Assembly: GCF_014137995.1 (NCBI RefSeq)
Contig: NZ_JACGWV010000002.1
Span: forward strand, 62,001-126,000
Direction: 5' to 3'
Source: Promicromonospora sukumoe
Lineage (GTDB): Bacteria > Actinomycetota > Actinomycetes > Actinomycetales > Cellulomonadaceae
DNA: 64,000 nucleotides
In this document: one piece after another, positions 14,075 to 23,362 of the stretch
Layout of the letters: each line of letters begins with the position of its first letter
Position numbering within the stretch: position 1 is the stretch's first letter
Notes under the pieces: generated by a model
Database searches by the model: none
What the model saw: only the letters and a program-made list of their open reading frames with translations
Told to the model about the DNA's origin: nothing
Position numbers and translations under genes: made by a program

Positions 14075-15487
14075 GGATTTGACCAGGTTTGCGTCGGGAT
14101 CTACTCCACGCACGTTCCGGATGCCGACCAGGGACACCAGCCCGCCGAGGATCAGCAGGCCCGCCGTGACGAGGAACGCCCGGTGCAGCGAGGCGACGTC
14201 GAGCACGCCGCCCGTGATGATCCCCGCGAACGCGACGGTCACGAGGCCCGCCACCCGCGCGACGGCGTTGTTCACCGCGGAGCCGATGCCGGCGTCGTGC
14301 GTGGGGACGGCGCCGAGGATGGCGGCGGTGAGCGGCGCCACCGTGATCGAGAGTCCGAGCCCGAACACGAGCTGCCCCGGGAAGACCTGCGTGAGGTAGT
14401 TGGCGGTCTCGTCGATCGAGAGCATCAGGAGGAAGCCGACGCCCGCCACGATCGGGCCCACGGTCATGAACAGCCGCGGCCCGTACCGGCCGGCGAGCGT
14501 GCCGAACCAGGCCGACAGCCCGATCATCGCCAGCGTCGTCGGCAGCTGGGCCACACCCGACCAGGTGGCGGAGTACCCGGCGACCTGCTGCAGGAACAGG
14601 GTGAGCACGAAGCCGCCGAGGGACAGCGCGCCGTAGATCGCCGTCGTCGCCAGGTTGCCCCAGGCGAAGTTGCGGGCCTTGAACAGGCCGAGCGGCAGCA
14701 TCGGGTCGGCCGCCCGCCGCTGGTAGAGCACGAACGCCACGAGCATCACCGCACCCCCGATGACCGACGTCAGGATGAGCGCCGACGTCCAGCCGAGCCG
14801 CTCCCCCTCGATGAGCCCGAACACGACCCCCGCGAGGCCGAACGCCGCCAGCACCGCCCCGGGGATGTCGATGCGCCGCCCGGGCTCGCCCTCCGCGGCG
14901 GGGACGCCGCGCAGCAGCCAGAGCGTCACGGCGATGACGGGCACGTTGATCCAGAACACCCAGCGCCACGACGCGAAGTCGACCAGCATGCCGCCCACGA
15001 ACGGGCCGAAGATCATGGCGCCCGTGGTCAGCGCGGTCCACCGGCCGATCGCGCGGGACTGCGCCTCGCCGCTGAACGTCGCGATGATCAGCGCGAGGGA
15101 GCTCGGCACCAGCAGGGCGCCGCCCACCCCCTGCAGGGCGCGCGCGAGGACGAGGAACGGCCCGGTCGGCGCGAGCGCGCACAGCACGGAGGCCACCCCG
15201 AAGCCGACCAGCCCGATCGCCAGCACGCGCCGTCGGCCGTAGACGTCGGAGACCGAGCCGGCCACCAGCATCAGCGCACCGAGGGTGATGAGGTACGCGT
15301 CCACGACCCACTGCTGCAGGGACAGCGCCTCCATGCCGGGCCCCGACAGCTCGTCGGCGATCGAGGGCAGGGCGACGCTCACCACCGTGCCGTCGAGGAA
15401 CGACACGAAGGAACCGAGGACGGCGACGACGAGGACTCGTCTCTGGAGCGTGGTCACGGGCCTCACGCTATGCCCGCTCACCGACAA
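14069..15487 (-). CDS. MFS transporter, DHA2 (EmrB/QacA) family
   Basis: 472 residues, about 14 membrane spans. The first span ends FLDGTVVSVALPSIADEL, the classic DHA2 motif; SDVYGRRRVLAIG is loop 2-3 motif A. A GTG ten codons downstream (MTTLQRRV...) may be the true start. It ends inside the iron box that precedes the siderophore-interacting protein gene on the same strand, so it might export a siderophore, but multidrug export is equally compatible. Confidence 0.87.
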   Translation of the reverse strand: MSVSGHSVRPVTTLQRRVLVVAVLGSFVSFLDGTVVSVALPSIADELSGPGMEALSLQQWVVDAYLITLGALMLVAGSVSDVYGRRRVLAIGLVGFGVASVLCALAPTGPFLVLARALQGVGGALLVPSSLALIIATFSGEAQSRAIGRWTALTTGAMIFGPFVGGMLVDFASWRWVFWINVPVIAVTLWLLRGVPAAEGEPGRRIDIPGAVLAAFGLAGVVFGLIEGERLGWTSALILTSVIGGAVMLVAFVLYQRRAADPMLPLGLFKARNFAWGNLATTAIYGALSLGGFVLTLFLQQVAGYSATWSGVAQLPTTLAMIGLSAWFGTLAGRYGPRLFMTVGPIVAGVGFLLMLSIDETANYLTQVFPGQLVFGLGLSITVAPLTAAILGAVPTHDAGIGSAVNNAVARVAGLVTVAFAGIITGGVLDVASLHRAFLVTAGLLILGGLVSLVGIRNVRGVDPDANLVKSS

Positions 15488-15552
15488 TCACCCCGGGTGC
15501 CGCGAGAATTTCGCCCACCCCCGTCCGCCCCCGCATCCGGCACCATCTCCCC

Positions 15553-16122
15553 ATGCACGATCACCCCACGCCCGATCACCCCACGCACCTGACGATCCGC
15601 CCCGCGACCGCCGACGACGCCGCGGCCTGCGCCGCCATCTACGCCCACTACGTGCTCGACACCCACGTCAGCTTCGAGGCGGACCCGCCGGACGCCGCCG
15701 AGATGGCACGGCGCATCGCGAGCTGCTCGGAGCGCCACGCGTGGCTCGTAGCGGTGGAGGCCAGCACCGGCGCCGTCGTCGGCTTCGCCTACGCCGCGCC
15801 CTACTCGCCGCGCGAGGCGTACCGCTGGTCGGCCGAGACGAGCGTGTACCTGGAGCAGGGCCGACGCCGGACGGGCGCGGGCCGGGCCCTGTACGAGGCC
15901 CTCTTCGAGCGGCTCACCGAGCGCGGCTACCGCCGGCTGGTGGCCGGCCTGGCCCTGCCGAACGAGGCCAGCCTCGGCCTGCACGCCGCCCTCGGCTTCG
16001 AGGTGGTGGGCACGTTCCATCAGATCGGCTGGAAGCACGGCCGCTGGCACGACGTCGCGCGCCTGCAGAAGGACCTCGCGCCCGGGCTCGGGGACGCGCC
16101 GCCCGCCGGCGAGCCTGGCTGA
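15553..16122 (+). CDS. GNAT acetyltransferase, phosphinothricin/methionine-sulfone type (copy 1)
   Basis: 189 residues. TIRPATADDAAACAAIYAHYV at the start, SFEADPPDAAEM, and WSAETSVYLEQGRRRTGAGRALYEAL (acetyl-CoA motif) are the marks of the pat/bar-like GNAT group, which acetylates phosphinothricin or methionine sulfone/sulfoximine. The end (GTFHQIGWKHGRWHDVARLQKDL) also fits. It is followed by a clear paralogue, which suggests tandem duplication. A role in amino acid analogue detoxification is inferred from family. Confidence 0.88.
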   Translation: MHDHPTPDHPTHLTIRPATADDAAACAAIYAHYVLDTHVSFEADPPDAAEMARRIASCSERHAWLVAVEASTGAVVGFAYAAPYSPREAYRWSAETSVYLEQGRRRTGAGRALYEALFERLTERGYRRLVAGLALPNEASLGLHAALGFEVVGTFHQIGWKHGRWHDVARLQKDLAPGLGDAPPAGEPG

Positions 16123-16198
16123 CCTACCCGTTGCGCGGGTCGCCGTCAATTCAGTGTTGCGATCAGGCGGGCCGTCCGGAACACGAAAGGATTCGGGG

Positions 16199-16834
16199 AT
16201 GGACAGCATCGTCCGCGTCGCGACACCCGACGACGCCGCAGCCTGCGCCGCCATCTACGCCCCCTTCGTCGCCGACTCGGCGGCGACCTTCGAGACCCGT
16301 CCGCCGGACGCCCGGGAGATGACCAGACGCATCGAGCGGTTCTTCGGCCGGGAGACCTGGCTGGTGCTGGAGTCGCACGGCACGGTCGTGGGCTTCGCCT
16401 ACGCCAAGCCGTTCGCGGACCGCCCGACGTTCCGCTGGACGCTCGAGACCAACGTGTACGTCGCGACCGAGCACCAGCGCGTGGGCGGCGGCCGCGCCCT
16501 GTACGAGGCGCTCCTGACCCGGCTGGCGCGCCGCGGCTACCACCGCGTCGTCGCGAGCATCGTGCTGCCCAACGACCCGGCGATCGCGCTGCACGAGGCG
16601 GTCGGGTTCCAGCGGGCGGGCTCGTTCGAGAAGATCGGCTGGAAGCTCGGGGCGTGGCGTGACGCCGTCATGTTCCAGCGCGACCTCGTGGCCGACGACG
16701 GCCTGGCACCCGGCAACCGCACCGCCGACGCCGAGCTCCAGGGCCTGCTCACGCCGGAGCCGCTGGAGGTCACGCGTACGCCGCTGCTGCGCCCGCACCC
16801 GGCGGAGGACCAGGTCGCTTATTTCGGCGACTAG
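16199..16834 (+). CDS. GNAT acetyltransferase, phosphinothricin/methionine-sulfone type (copy 2)
   Basis: 211 residues from ATG 16199, preceded by GGATTCGGGG. It shares with the gene just upstream the blocks DDAAACAAIYAPFV, TFETRPPDAREM, RWTLETNVYV..HQRVGGGRALYEALL and KIGWKLGAWRDAVMFQRDL. The C-terminal 40 residues (after RDLVADDG) are an extension rich in Pro/Leu absent from copy 1. The two genes read the same way with a 76-nt gap. Confidence 0.86.
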   Translation: MDSIVRVATPDDAAACAAIYAPFVADSAATFETRPPDAREMTRRIERFFGRETWLVLESHGTVVGFAYAKPFADRPTFRWTLETNVYVATEHQRVGGGRALYEALLTRLARRGYHRVVASIVLPNDPAIALHEAVGFQRAGSFEKIGWKLGAWRDAVMFQRDLVADDGLAPGNRTADAELQGLLTPEPLEVTRTPLLRPHPAEDQVAYFGD

Positions 16835-16889
16835 ATCGCCTCTGTTTTGGGCTCGCCCCCGCCCGCACCCGTTGCCTAGGGTCGCCTGC

Positions 16890-18095
16890 ATGAGCCTCAC
16901 CGTGCGCCGGATCGAGTACGCCGACCAGCCCGACTACACCCGCCTGGGCGGCGAGGCGTTCGGCGTGCCCGCGACCGGTCCCTCGGTGCCGACGAGCGAG
17001 GAGTGGGCGGCGTCGGGCTTCCGCGAGTGGGGTGCGTTCGACGGCGAGGGCCTGGCCGCCCGCCTGCGGGTGTACGGGTTCACGTCGTGGTTCCACGGCG
17101 CCCGGGTCCCGACGGCGGGCGTCGCGGGGGTCGCCGTGGAGCCGGAGCGGCGCGGCTCCGGCCACATCGGGCGGCTGTTCCGCGCGGCGCTGGACGAGGC
17201 CCGCGAGCAGGGCGACGTGCTCTCCGCGCTCTTCCCGTCGGCGCCGGGCATCTACCGCCGCCTGGGCTACGAGGTGGTCGGCTCGTTCGACGACGTCGAC
17301 GTGCCGCTGCAGAACCTGAACCGGGTCGCGGCGCCCGCGGGGGTCGTGACGAGGCGCGCGACGACGGCGGACTTCGACGCCGTCGTCGCGGTGCACCGCC
17401 GGTGGGCCGCCGCGCAGAACGGGCCGGTCTCGCGGGCGGAGAAGCCGTTCTGGACCCCGCCGGAGAAGTTCTTCGCCGACTACACGGGTGTCACGCTGGC
17501 GATCGCCGGCTCGGGCGAGGCGGTCGGCTTCGCGAGCTGGTCGCGCGGCGAGGGGTACACGCCGTCGACCACCGTGATGGAGATCGACGACCTGATCGCC
17601 CTGACGCCGGACGCCGCCCGGGCCCTGTGGCGCACCCTCGGCAGCTTCTCGACGGTGGTGGGCACGGCGCGCGTGGCGACGTCGGGCCTGGACCCGGCCT
17701 GGCTGGTGCTGCCCGACCTGACCACGAGCGTGCACGCCGCGCACCCGTACATGCTGCGGGTGCTGGACGTGGCCGGCGCGCTGGGCGGCCTGGCGTCGCC
17801 GCTGGAGGGGGTGCGCGTGCCGTTCGCGGTCCGCGGCGCGGAGGATATCGCGGGCGCGTGGACGCTCACGGTGGCCGACGGCGTGACGCACGTCGCGCGG
17901 GACGCCGTCGCCGTCGAGGACGCGCACCACGACCGGCCCGTGCTGGACGCGAACGGGCTGGCCCTGCTGTACGCGGGAGCGCAGTCGGCGGCGAACCTGC
18001 GGTTCGGGGGGCACCTGACCGGGCCCGAGGCCCACGACGCGGCCCTGACCGCGCTCTTCGCGGGCCGCCAGGTCCACGTCCGCGACTACTTCTAG
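16890..18095 (+). CDS. Eis-like GNAT acetyltransferase
   Basis: 401 residues from ATG 16890. Layout as in Eis proteins: first GNAT domain with VAGVAVEPERRGSGHIGRLFRAAL and YRRLGYEVVG, a second degenerate GNAT domain (about 150-280), and a C-terminal sterol-carrier-like domain (LYAGAQSAANLRFGGHLTG), ending in VRDYF; Eis uses a C-terminal carboxylate in catalysis. Eis enzymes acetylate multiple amines of aminoglycosides and lysines; the natural substrate here is unknown. Third acetyltransferase gene in a row. Confidence 0.85.
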   Translation: MSLTVRRIEYADQPDYTRLGGEAFGVPATGPSVPTSEEWAASGFREWGAFDGEGLAARLRVYGFTSWFHGARVPTAGVAGVAVEPERRGSGHIGRLFRAALDEAREQGDVLSALFPSAPGIYRRLGYEVVGSFDDVDVPLQNLNRVAAPAGVVTRRATTADFDAVVAVHRRWAAAQNGPVSRAEKPFWTPPEKFFADYTGVTLAIAGSGEAVGFASWSRGEGYTPSTTVMEIDDLIALTPDAARALWRTLGSFSTVVGTARVATSGLDPAWLVLPDLTTSVHAAHPYMLRVLDVAGALGGLASPLEGVRVPFAVRGAEDIAGAWTLTVADGVTHVARDAVAVEDAHHDRPVLDANGLALLYAGAQSAANLRFGGHLTGPEAHDAALTALFAGRQVHVRDYF

Positions 18096-18151
18096 TCCCC
18101 TGCGTCTAGTCCCTGCGCCGGAGACGCCCGGGGGCGGCGGATAATCGGCGG

Positions 18152-18370
18152 GTGGATATTCCTGTCGGCTGGTCTGTCGTGCTCATCGTCACCGCGGTCT
18201 GGAACCTGGTCATCTGGCCGCGGTTCTGGCAGCGCATCGTCGCGGACCCGCGCTCGCGCGACGCCGACGGCCGGGCCACGAAGTTCCTCACCGTGCACAG
18301 CGTCCTGATCGCGGTCTCGCTGGGCCTCGGCCTCGCGGTCGGCGTCCTGGGCGTCCTCACCCTCATCTGA
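18152..18370 (+). CDS. SCO4848-family small membrane protein
   Basis: 72 residues with a GTG start. Two membrane segments (about 6-24 and 48-70) flank a short loop WPRFWQRIVADPRSRD; the pattern WNLVIWPRFW...DPRS...FLTVHSVLIAVSLGLGLAVG matches what I remember of the SCO4848 family of actinobacteria. Function not known. It precedes the TetR gene by 83 nt on the same strand. Confidence 0.75.
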   Translation: MDIPVGWSVVLIVTAVWNLVIWPRFWQRIVADPRSRDADGRATKFLTVHSVLIAVSLGLGLAVGVLGVLTLI

Positions 18371-18424
18371 CCGGCTAGCGCCGGAACCGCCGTCCCCGGC
18401 ATCTCGGACCGACGACGGTTGCCG

Positions 18425-18446
18425 CCATACCTGGAGGTAGGTATGG
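18425..18446. promoter_or_regulatory. likely TetR operator
   Basis: Perfect inverted repeat CCATACCT-N6-AGGTATGG ending 7 nt before the TetR start codon. Its position between promoter and start, and its symmetry, suggest autorepression of the TetR-PPOX pair. Confidence 0.75.
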
Positions 18447-18453
18447 TGCGGGC

Positions 18454-19074
18454 ATGAGCAGCGCCACCTCCGCCCGCGACCGCCTGGTCGACGCCGCACA
18501 GGACCTCTTCGCCGCCCAGGGCGTCGGGCCGACGAGCCCGCGCGCCGTGCTGGCGGCGTCCGGCGTCGGGCAGGGCAGCCTCTACCACCACTTCCCCACC
18601 AAGCACGACCTCGCCGTCGCCGCCGTCGGCGCCACCGTCGACGACGCGCTCGCCCGCGCGATGCGCACGCTCGACAGCGACTCCCCCGCGGTCGAACGCC
18701 TCGTCGCCTACCTCGAACGGCCGCGCGAGGCGCTGGCCGGCTGCAAGATCGGCCGCCTCACCGCCGACCAGGCCGTGATGGACGACGACGGCCTGCACGA
18801 CGTCGTGACCGCCTACTTCGTGCGGCTGCTGCGCGCCCTCACCCAGATCTTCCGCGAGACCGACCTGCCCGACGACGTCGCCCGCGACCGCGCGCACGCC
18901 GCCCTCGCGATCATCCAGGGCGGCTACGTCCTGGCCCGCGCCACGCGGGACCCCGGCGCGCTCGCCGCGGCGGTGCGCGGCTTCGTCGGGCTGCTGGACC
19001 AGGGCCCGCAGGCCCGGAACGAGCCGGACCGGCCGAGCCAGCACTCGACGCCGACCCCGAAGGAGAACCCGTGA
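18454..19074 (+). CDS. TetR/AcrR family transcriptional regulator
   Basis: 206 residues. Helix-turn-helix at about 25-50 (TSPRAVLAASGVGQGSLYHHFPTKHDL), then an alpha-helical ligand domain; the block GCKIGRLTADQAVMDDDGL is typical of the LmrA/YxaF-like TetR group. An exact 8-bp inverted repeat lies just upstream. The stop overlaps the start of the next gene by 4 nt, so both are made together. Confidence 0.9.
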   Translation: MSSATSARDRLVDAAQDLFAAQGVGPTSPRAVLAASGVGQGSLYHHFPTKHDLAVAAVGATVDDALARAMRTLDSDSPAVERLVAYLERPREALAGCKIGRLTADQAVMDDDGLHDVVTAYFVRLLRALTQIFRETDLPDDVARDRAHAALAIIQGGYVLARATRDPGALAAAVRGFVGLLDQGPQARNEPDRPSQHSTPTPKENP

Positions 19075-19724
19075 CGTTCCGCGAGCGCCTGCGCGCGCTG
19101 CCCAGCTTTGCCCGCCCCGGCCTGCCGGTCTTCGACACCGCGGCCGTGCCGCCCACGCCGCACGAGCTGTTCGTGACGTGGATCGAGCAGGCGATCGACG
19201 GCGGCCTCCTGGCCCCGCAGGCCGCGACGCTGTCGACGGCGGACGCGGCGGGCCGGGTGCACGCCCGCACCCTGGTGCTCAAGGACGTGACGGTGGACGG
19301 CTGGTGGTTCGCCTCGCAGTCGAGCGGCCCGAAGGGCCGTGACCTGGCGACGAACCCGAACGCGGCGCTGACGTTCTTCTGGCCCGAGCTGGGGCGGCAG
19401 GTCAAGGTGACGGGTACGGCGGCGTCGGCGGGGGCGGAGGCGGGCCGGGCGGACTTCGTCGCGCGGTCGGACCTGTCGCGCGCCGCGGGCCTGGTGAACC
19501 ACCAGAGCGAGCCGCTGGGCTCGCACGAGGAGTACGCGGACGCGTTCGCCGAGGCGCTGCGCACCGTGACCGCCGACCCCGGGCTGGCGGCCCCGGACTG
19601 GACCGCCTACGTGCTGGCCCCCACGGAGGTGGAGTTCTGGCAGGCGCCCGACGACGGCCCGCACACCCGCCTGCTGTACCGGGCCGAGGCCGACGGCTGG
19701 TCCACGAGCCTGCTCTGGCCCTGA
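19071..19724 (+). CDS. pyridoxamine 5'-phosphate oxidase-like flavoprotein
   Basis: 217 residues, GTG start in a GTGA overlap with the TetR gene. Split-barrel FMN fold: AATLSTADAAGRVHARTLVLKDV, GWWFASQSSGPKGRDLATNP (phosphate-binding block like PdxH) and FFWPELGRQVKVTG. PdxH proper ends in a conserved RLxP motif; here the end is WSTSLLWP, so it is PdxH-like rather than clearly PdxH. Likely an FMN-dependent oxidase or reductase under TetR control. Confidence 0.85.
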   Translation: MTFRERLRALPSFARPGLPVFDTAAVPPTPHELFVTWIEQAIDGGLLAPQAATLSTADAAGRVHARTLVLKDVTVDGWWFASQSSGPKGRDLATNPNAALTFFWPELGRQVKVTGTAASAGAEAGRADFVARSDLSRAAGLVNHQSEPLGSHEEYADAFAEALRTVTADPGLAAPDWTAYVLAPTEVEFWQAPDDGPHTRLLYRAEADGWSTSLLWP

Positions 19725-19762
19725 GCCTGCCCCTGACCGAGCCACGCGCCAGACGCACCCCC

Positions 19763-19806
19763 GTGTCAGACCCACAGGTCCCTCGGGTGACCTGTGTGTC
19801 TGACAC
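19763..19806. repeat. family-C palindrome, copy 1
   Basis: GTGTCAGACCCACAGGT / ACCTGTGTGTCTGACAC, 17-bp arms with one mismatch around a CCCTCGGG-containing loop. It lies between two plus-strand genes. An ATG-like reading through it creates a spurious N-terminal extension of the next gene. Confidence 0.75.
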
Positions 19807-19843
19807 CTCGATCCAGCCCCGCCCCTACGAAGGGATACCCCCT

Positions 19844-20545
19844 GTGACGACCGCACCGAGCAGCACACCCAGCACCTCCCCGAGCACCGACCTGATCGCG
19901 CATGCCCGTACCGACGCCGCGGCGGGGCTGGACGCGCTGCTGTCCGCCGTCGGGCGGCTGACCGCCGACGACCTCGCCGGGCCGTCGACCCTGGAGGGCT
20001 GGACCCGCGGACACGTGCTGGCGCACGTCACGGCCCTGGGTACGGCCATGCTCGGGCAGGTGCGCGCCGTCGGGCGCGGCGAGGTGGTGCCCGTGTACGC
20101 GAGCCCGGAGGCCCGGGCCGCGGGCATCGAGGCGGGCGCCGGGCGCACGACGACGGAGCACCTCGCCGCCCTCGGTGCCCTCCGGGACGACCTGGGCAGC
20201 GCGTGGCCCGAGCCCGGCTCGCCGCAGTGGGACGCCCCGAGCGGGTACCGCGGCGGGCCGCTGTCGGGCTGCGTGCTCGCCTGGTGGCGTGAGGTGCGCA
20301 TCCACTCGGTCGACGCGCTCGCCGGCACCGCGCAGGCGGTCGGGTACGAGACGTGGGACGACGCGCTGTGCGCGCACCTGCGCGACTTCCTCGCGGTGCG
20401 GCTGCCCGACGGCGTGTCCGTGGACGACGTCGCCGGCGACCCGCGGGACGTCACCGCCTGGCTGGCGGGACGGACGCCGGCGAACCCGCTGCCCGGCGAC
20501 CTGCCGGAGCTCGGCCCGTGGCCGTCGGCGCTGCCGGCCGCCTGA
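19844..20545 (+). CDS. mycothiol-dependent maleylpyruvate isomerase-family enzyme
   Basis: 233 residues from the GTG at 19844, 12 nt after AAGGGA. A longer reading from 19763 would begin inside a palindrome and is rejected. DinB-like four-helix bundle with the metal-ligand set of this family: H61 in GWTRGHVLAHV, and E150/H154 in WREVRIHSVDA (ExxxH). The family uses mycothiol as cofactor to isomerise maleylpyruvate; many members have other, unknown substrates. No gentisate-pathway genes are nearby. Confidence 0.85.
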   Translation: MTTAPSSTPSTSPSTDLIAHARTDAAAGLDALLSAVGRLTADDLAGPSTLEGWTRGHVLAHVTALGTAMLGQVRAVGRGEVVPVYASPEARAAGIEAGAGRTTTEHLAALGALRDDLGSAWPEPGSPQWDAPSGYRGGPLSGCVLAWWREVRIHSVDALAGTAQAVGYETWDDALCAHLRDFLAVRLPDGVSVDDVAGDPRDVTAWLAGRTPANPLPGDLPELGPWPSALPAA

Positions 20546-20553
20546 GCCCACCG

Positions 20554-20599
20554 CGTGTCAGACGCTCAGGTCCCCCGAGGGACCTGAGCGTCTGACACG
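20554..20599. repeat. family-C palindrome, copy 2
   Basis: CGTGTCAGACGCTCAGGTCC and its complement, 19-20 bp arms, nearly perfect. It lies between the convergent isomerase and SDR genes (65-bp gap), where a bidirectional terminator is expected. Confidence 0.75.
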
Positions 20600-20609
20600 T
20601 TGTGGGTGC

Positions 20610-21569
20610 TCACGCGGTGTCGCCGACGGCCGCCGCGAAGCTGACCCCCGTGAGCCGCTCGGACATCTCCCAGACGCGGGCGGCCTCCTCGACGCTGCGC
20701 AGCGGCGCGTACAGCTGCTGCTCGGCGGGCCGCCCGCCCAGGTTGCCGGGGCCGCTGGGCCCGTAGAGCACGCCGGGCCGGGCGGCGGGGTCGGTCGCGG
20801 CCATCAGCGCGGGCAGCCCCGCCGTCCGCGGGGTGCCGAGCAGGATACCGTGCTCGGAGAGCCAGCGGATCATCCGGATCTGCGGCGTGTCCTCGCTGCG
20901 CCCGATCTCGGGACGGGCGGCCAGCAGGTTGGTGGGCGCGACGCCGGGGTGGGACAGGTTGCTGGTGATGCCCCAGCCCTGGGCCCGGCTGCGGCGCTCC
21001 AGCTCCAGGCCGAAGAGCCCGAACGCGATCTTCGACTGGCCGTAGGCCCGCATCACGTCGTACGAGCGCTCCCAGTTCAGGTCGTCCCAGTTGATGGCGC
21101 CGCTCCGGGCCGCGACGCTGACCTGGGAGGTGACCCGGGCCCCGCCGTCGCGCAGCAGGGGCAGGAGGTGGCCGACCAGGGCGAAGTGGCCCAGGTGGTT
21201 GGTGCCGAGCTGCAGCTCGAAGCCGTCGGCGGTGCTCTGCCGGCTCGGCGGCCGCATCACGCCCGCGTTGTTGATCAGCACGTGGATCGGCCGGCCCTCC
21301 TCGCGCAGGGTGTCGCCCAGGGCGGCCACCGAGTCCAGCGAGGAGAGGTCGAGGTTGCGCAGCGAGAGCCGAGCGTCGGGCACCGTGCGCCGGATGGTGG
21401 TGACCGCGGCCTCGCCCTTGCGGGGGTTGCGGACGGGCATGACCACCTCGGCGCCCGCCGCGGCCAGCCGGGTCGCCATGCCCAGCCCCATCCCGTCGCT
21501 CGCGCCGGTGACCAGCGCGCGCTTCCCGGCCAGGCTCGGCACGGTGATGTCCATCGGTGTGCGTGACAT
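20610..21569 (-). CDS. SDR family NAD(P)-dependent oxidoreductase (retinol-dehydrogenase/WWOX-like)
   Basis: 319 residues. Classical SDR signatures: [10 protein letters not shown] (21-30), LINNAGV, an NHLGHF block and the catalytic YGQSK. Extended C-terminal part like the RDH/protochlorophyllide-reductase-like group. Probably oxidises or reduces a hydrophobic alcohol or ketone; substrate unknown. The 192-bp gap to the divergent mqo gene contains promoters for both, with ATCACGTGAT (21701-21710) as a short perfect palindrome of unknown use. Confidence 0.88.
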   Translation of the reverse strand: MSRTPMDITVPSLAGKRALVTGASDGMGLGMATRLAAAGAEVVMPVRNPRKGEAAVTTIRRTVPDARLSLRNLDLSSLDSVAALGDTLREEGRPIHVLINNAGVMRPPSRQSTADGFELQLGTNHLGHFALVGHLLPLLRDGGARVTSQVSVAARSGAINWDDLNWERSYDVMRAYGQSKIAFGLFGLELERRSRAQGWGITSNLSHPGVAPTNLLAARPEIGRSEDTPQIRMIRWLSEHGILLGTPRTAGLPALMAATDPAARPGVLYGPSGPGNLGGRPAEQQLYAPLRSVEEAARVWEMSERLTGVSFAAAVGDTA

Positions 21570-21761
21570 GGGCCCCGCTCCTTCGTGTCGTCGTTGACAC
21601 CGATCCTGGGCGGCCGGCGCGGACCTATCCAGGACCTGACGATCACAGGCTGCGTACAGGCACGCGTGAGAAAGGCCGCGTGAGGGACGTCACGGAACAC
21701 ATCACGTGATTCATGCCACAGCGCTCGTTCCGCTTTTCACAAGCGCGCTATCTTTCTAGGC

Positions 21762-23255
21762 GTGACTTCTTACCTCCAGACAGCCCCGCGTCCCTCCGAA
21801 GAGGTCGACGTCGCGCTGATCGGCGGGGGGATCATGAGCGCCACGCTGGGCGCGCTGCTCACGATCCTCGAGCCGACCTGGCGTGTCGGGATCTACGAGC
21901 GCCTCGACGAGGTGGCCCTCGAGTCGTCGAACCCGTGGAACAACGCGGGCACCGGCCACGCCGCCCTCTGCGAGCTGAACTACACCCCGGAGCGCAAGGA
22001 CGGCTCCGTCGACATCTCCAAGGCGGTGAAGATCAACGAGCAGTTCCACACCTCCCGCGAGTTCTGGAACCACCTGCTCACCGCCGGTCTGATGGAGGGC
22101 ACCGACTTCATCAACGTCACCCCGCACATGACGTTCGTGCGCGGCGCCGAGAACGTCGACTTCCTGCGCCGTCGCTTCGACGCACTGAGCGCGCACCCGC
22201 TGTTCGGCGACATGGAGTTCAGCTCCGACCCCGAGGTCATCGGGCAGTGGACGCCGCTGATGACCCTGGACCGCGACGCCGACGAGCCCATCGCGGCCAC
22301 GCGCGCCGCCGCGGGGACCGACGTCGACTTCGGGTCGCTGACCAAGAAGCTCGTCGAGTTCGCCACGGCGCACAACACCGAGCTGCACCTGAACCACGAG
22401 GTCCGGGGCCTGAAGAAGCTGCGGGACGGGCGCTGGCGCCTGACCCTGAACGACCGCTCCTGGAACGCGGGCACCCGCCGTCGCACCGTCCGGGCGAAGT
22501 TCGTCTTCGTGGGCGCGGGCGGCGGCGCGCTGCCCCTGCTCCAGGCCTCGGGTATCAAGGAGGCCCGCGGTTACGGCGGCTTCCCGATCTCGGGCGAGTT
22601 CCTGCGCACCGCGAACCCCGAGATCGTCGCGCAGCACAACGCCAAGGTCTACGGCAAGGCCGACGTCGGCGCACCGCCGATGTCCGTGCCGCACCTGGAC
22701 ACGCGCATCGTGGACGGCAAGAGCTACCTGATGTTCGGCCCCTACGCCGGGTTCAGCCCGAACTACCTGAAGAAGGGCAAGTACCTCGGCCTGATCACGT
22801 CGCTGCGCCTGCACAACATCGGCACGATGCTCGGCGTCGCCGCGAAGAACATGGACCTCACCGGCTACCTGGTCGGCCAGGTCGTCGCCGCTCCGGAGAC
22901 CAAGTTCCACGAGCTGCAGCGGTTCATGCCGACCGCGCAGCCGGGCGACTGGGAACAGATCACCGCGGGCCAGCGCGTCCAGGTGATGAAGTGGGTCAAG
23001 GGCAAGGGCGGCGTGCTGGAGTTCGGCACCGAGGTCGTCGCGTCCCAGGACGGCACCATCGCCGGCCTGCTCGGCGCCTCCCCGGGCGCCTCGACCGCCG
23101 TCGCCGCCATGACCGGCCTGCTGGAGCGCTGCTTCCCCGCCAAGTACGCCGAGTGGGAGCCGCAGCTCACCACCATGATGCCGAGCCTCGGTGGCGGCGT
23201 GGCCGACGACGCCGCGCAGCTCGCCCAGGCGGAAAAGGTCCCGGCGGGCGCCTGA
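21762..23255 (+). CDS. mqo: malate:quinone oxidoreductase
   Basis: 497 residues with a GTG start, the usual length. FAD-binding LIGGGIMSATLGALL (19-33), SSNPWNNAGTGHAALCELNYTP and the Mqo-specific GAGGGALPLLQ, FGPYAGFSPNYLKKGKYL and the closing PSLGGGVADD blocks are all present. This membrane-associated flavoprotein oxidises malate to oxaloacetate and reduces the quinone pool, an alternative to NAD malate dehydrogenase in the TCA cycle. Monocistronic, ending at a strong hairpin. Confidence 0.97.
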   Translation: MTSYLQTAPRPSEEVDVALIGGGIMSATLGALLTILEPTWRVGIYERLDEVALESSNPWNNAGTGHAALCELNYTPERKDGSVDISKAVKINEQFHTSREFWNHLLTAGLMEGTDFINVTPHMTFVRGAENVDFLRRRFDALSAHPLFGDMEFSSDPEVIGQWTPLMTLDRDADEPIAATRAAAGTDVDFGSLTKKLVEFATAHNTELHLNHEVRGLKKLRDGRWRLTLNDRSWNAGTRRRTVRAKFVFVGAGGGALPLLQASGIKEARGYGGFPISGEFLRTANPEIVAQHNAKVYGKADVGAPPMSVPHLDTRIVDGKSYLMFGPYAGFSPNYLKKGKYLGLITSLRLHNIGTMLGVAAKNMDLTGYLVGQVVAAPETKFHELQRFMPTAQPGDWEQITAGQRVQVMKWVKGKGGVLEFGTEVVASQDGTIAGLLGASPGASTAVAAMTGLLERCFPAKYAEWEPQLTTMMPSLGGGVADDAAQLAQAEKVPAGA

Positions 23256-23286
23256 CGCCGGCGGCCCGGCTGGCCCGGACGTAGTT

Positions 23287-23340
23287 GAGCGCGGGGGTAG
23301 TTGCACTCTCACTTCTGAGAGTGCAACTACCCCCGCGCTC
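23287..23340. terminator. 25-bp perfect inverted repeat between mqo and MFS gene
   Basis: Arms of 25 nt (left begins GAGCGCGGGGGTAGTTGCAC) are exactly complementary around a CTTC loop. It lies between convergent gene ends, so it is best read as a bidirectional terminator. Only copy in the window. Confidence 0.75.
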
Positions 23341-23362
23341 ATTTGTGTGCACGACGGCGCCG

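Noticed and set aside
19763..19843. Upstream start for the maleylpyruvate isomerase-like gene
   Set aside because: The extra residues (MSDPQVPRVTCVSDT...) are encoded by the family-C palindrome, and a GTG with a ribosome-binding site at 19844 fits the family start.
21701..21710. ATCACGTGAT as a specific operator for mqo
   Set aside because: A 10-bp palindrome alone in a divergent gap is weak evidence, and I could not link it to a known regulator family.
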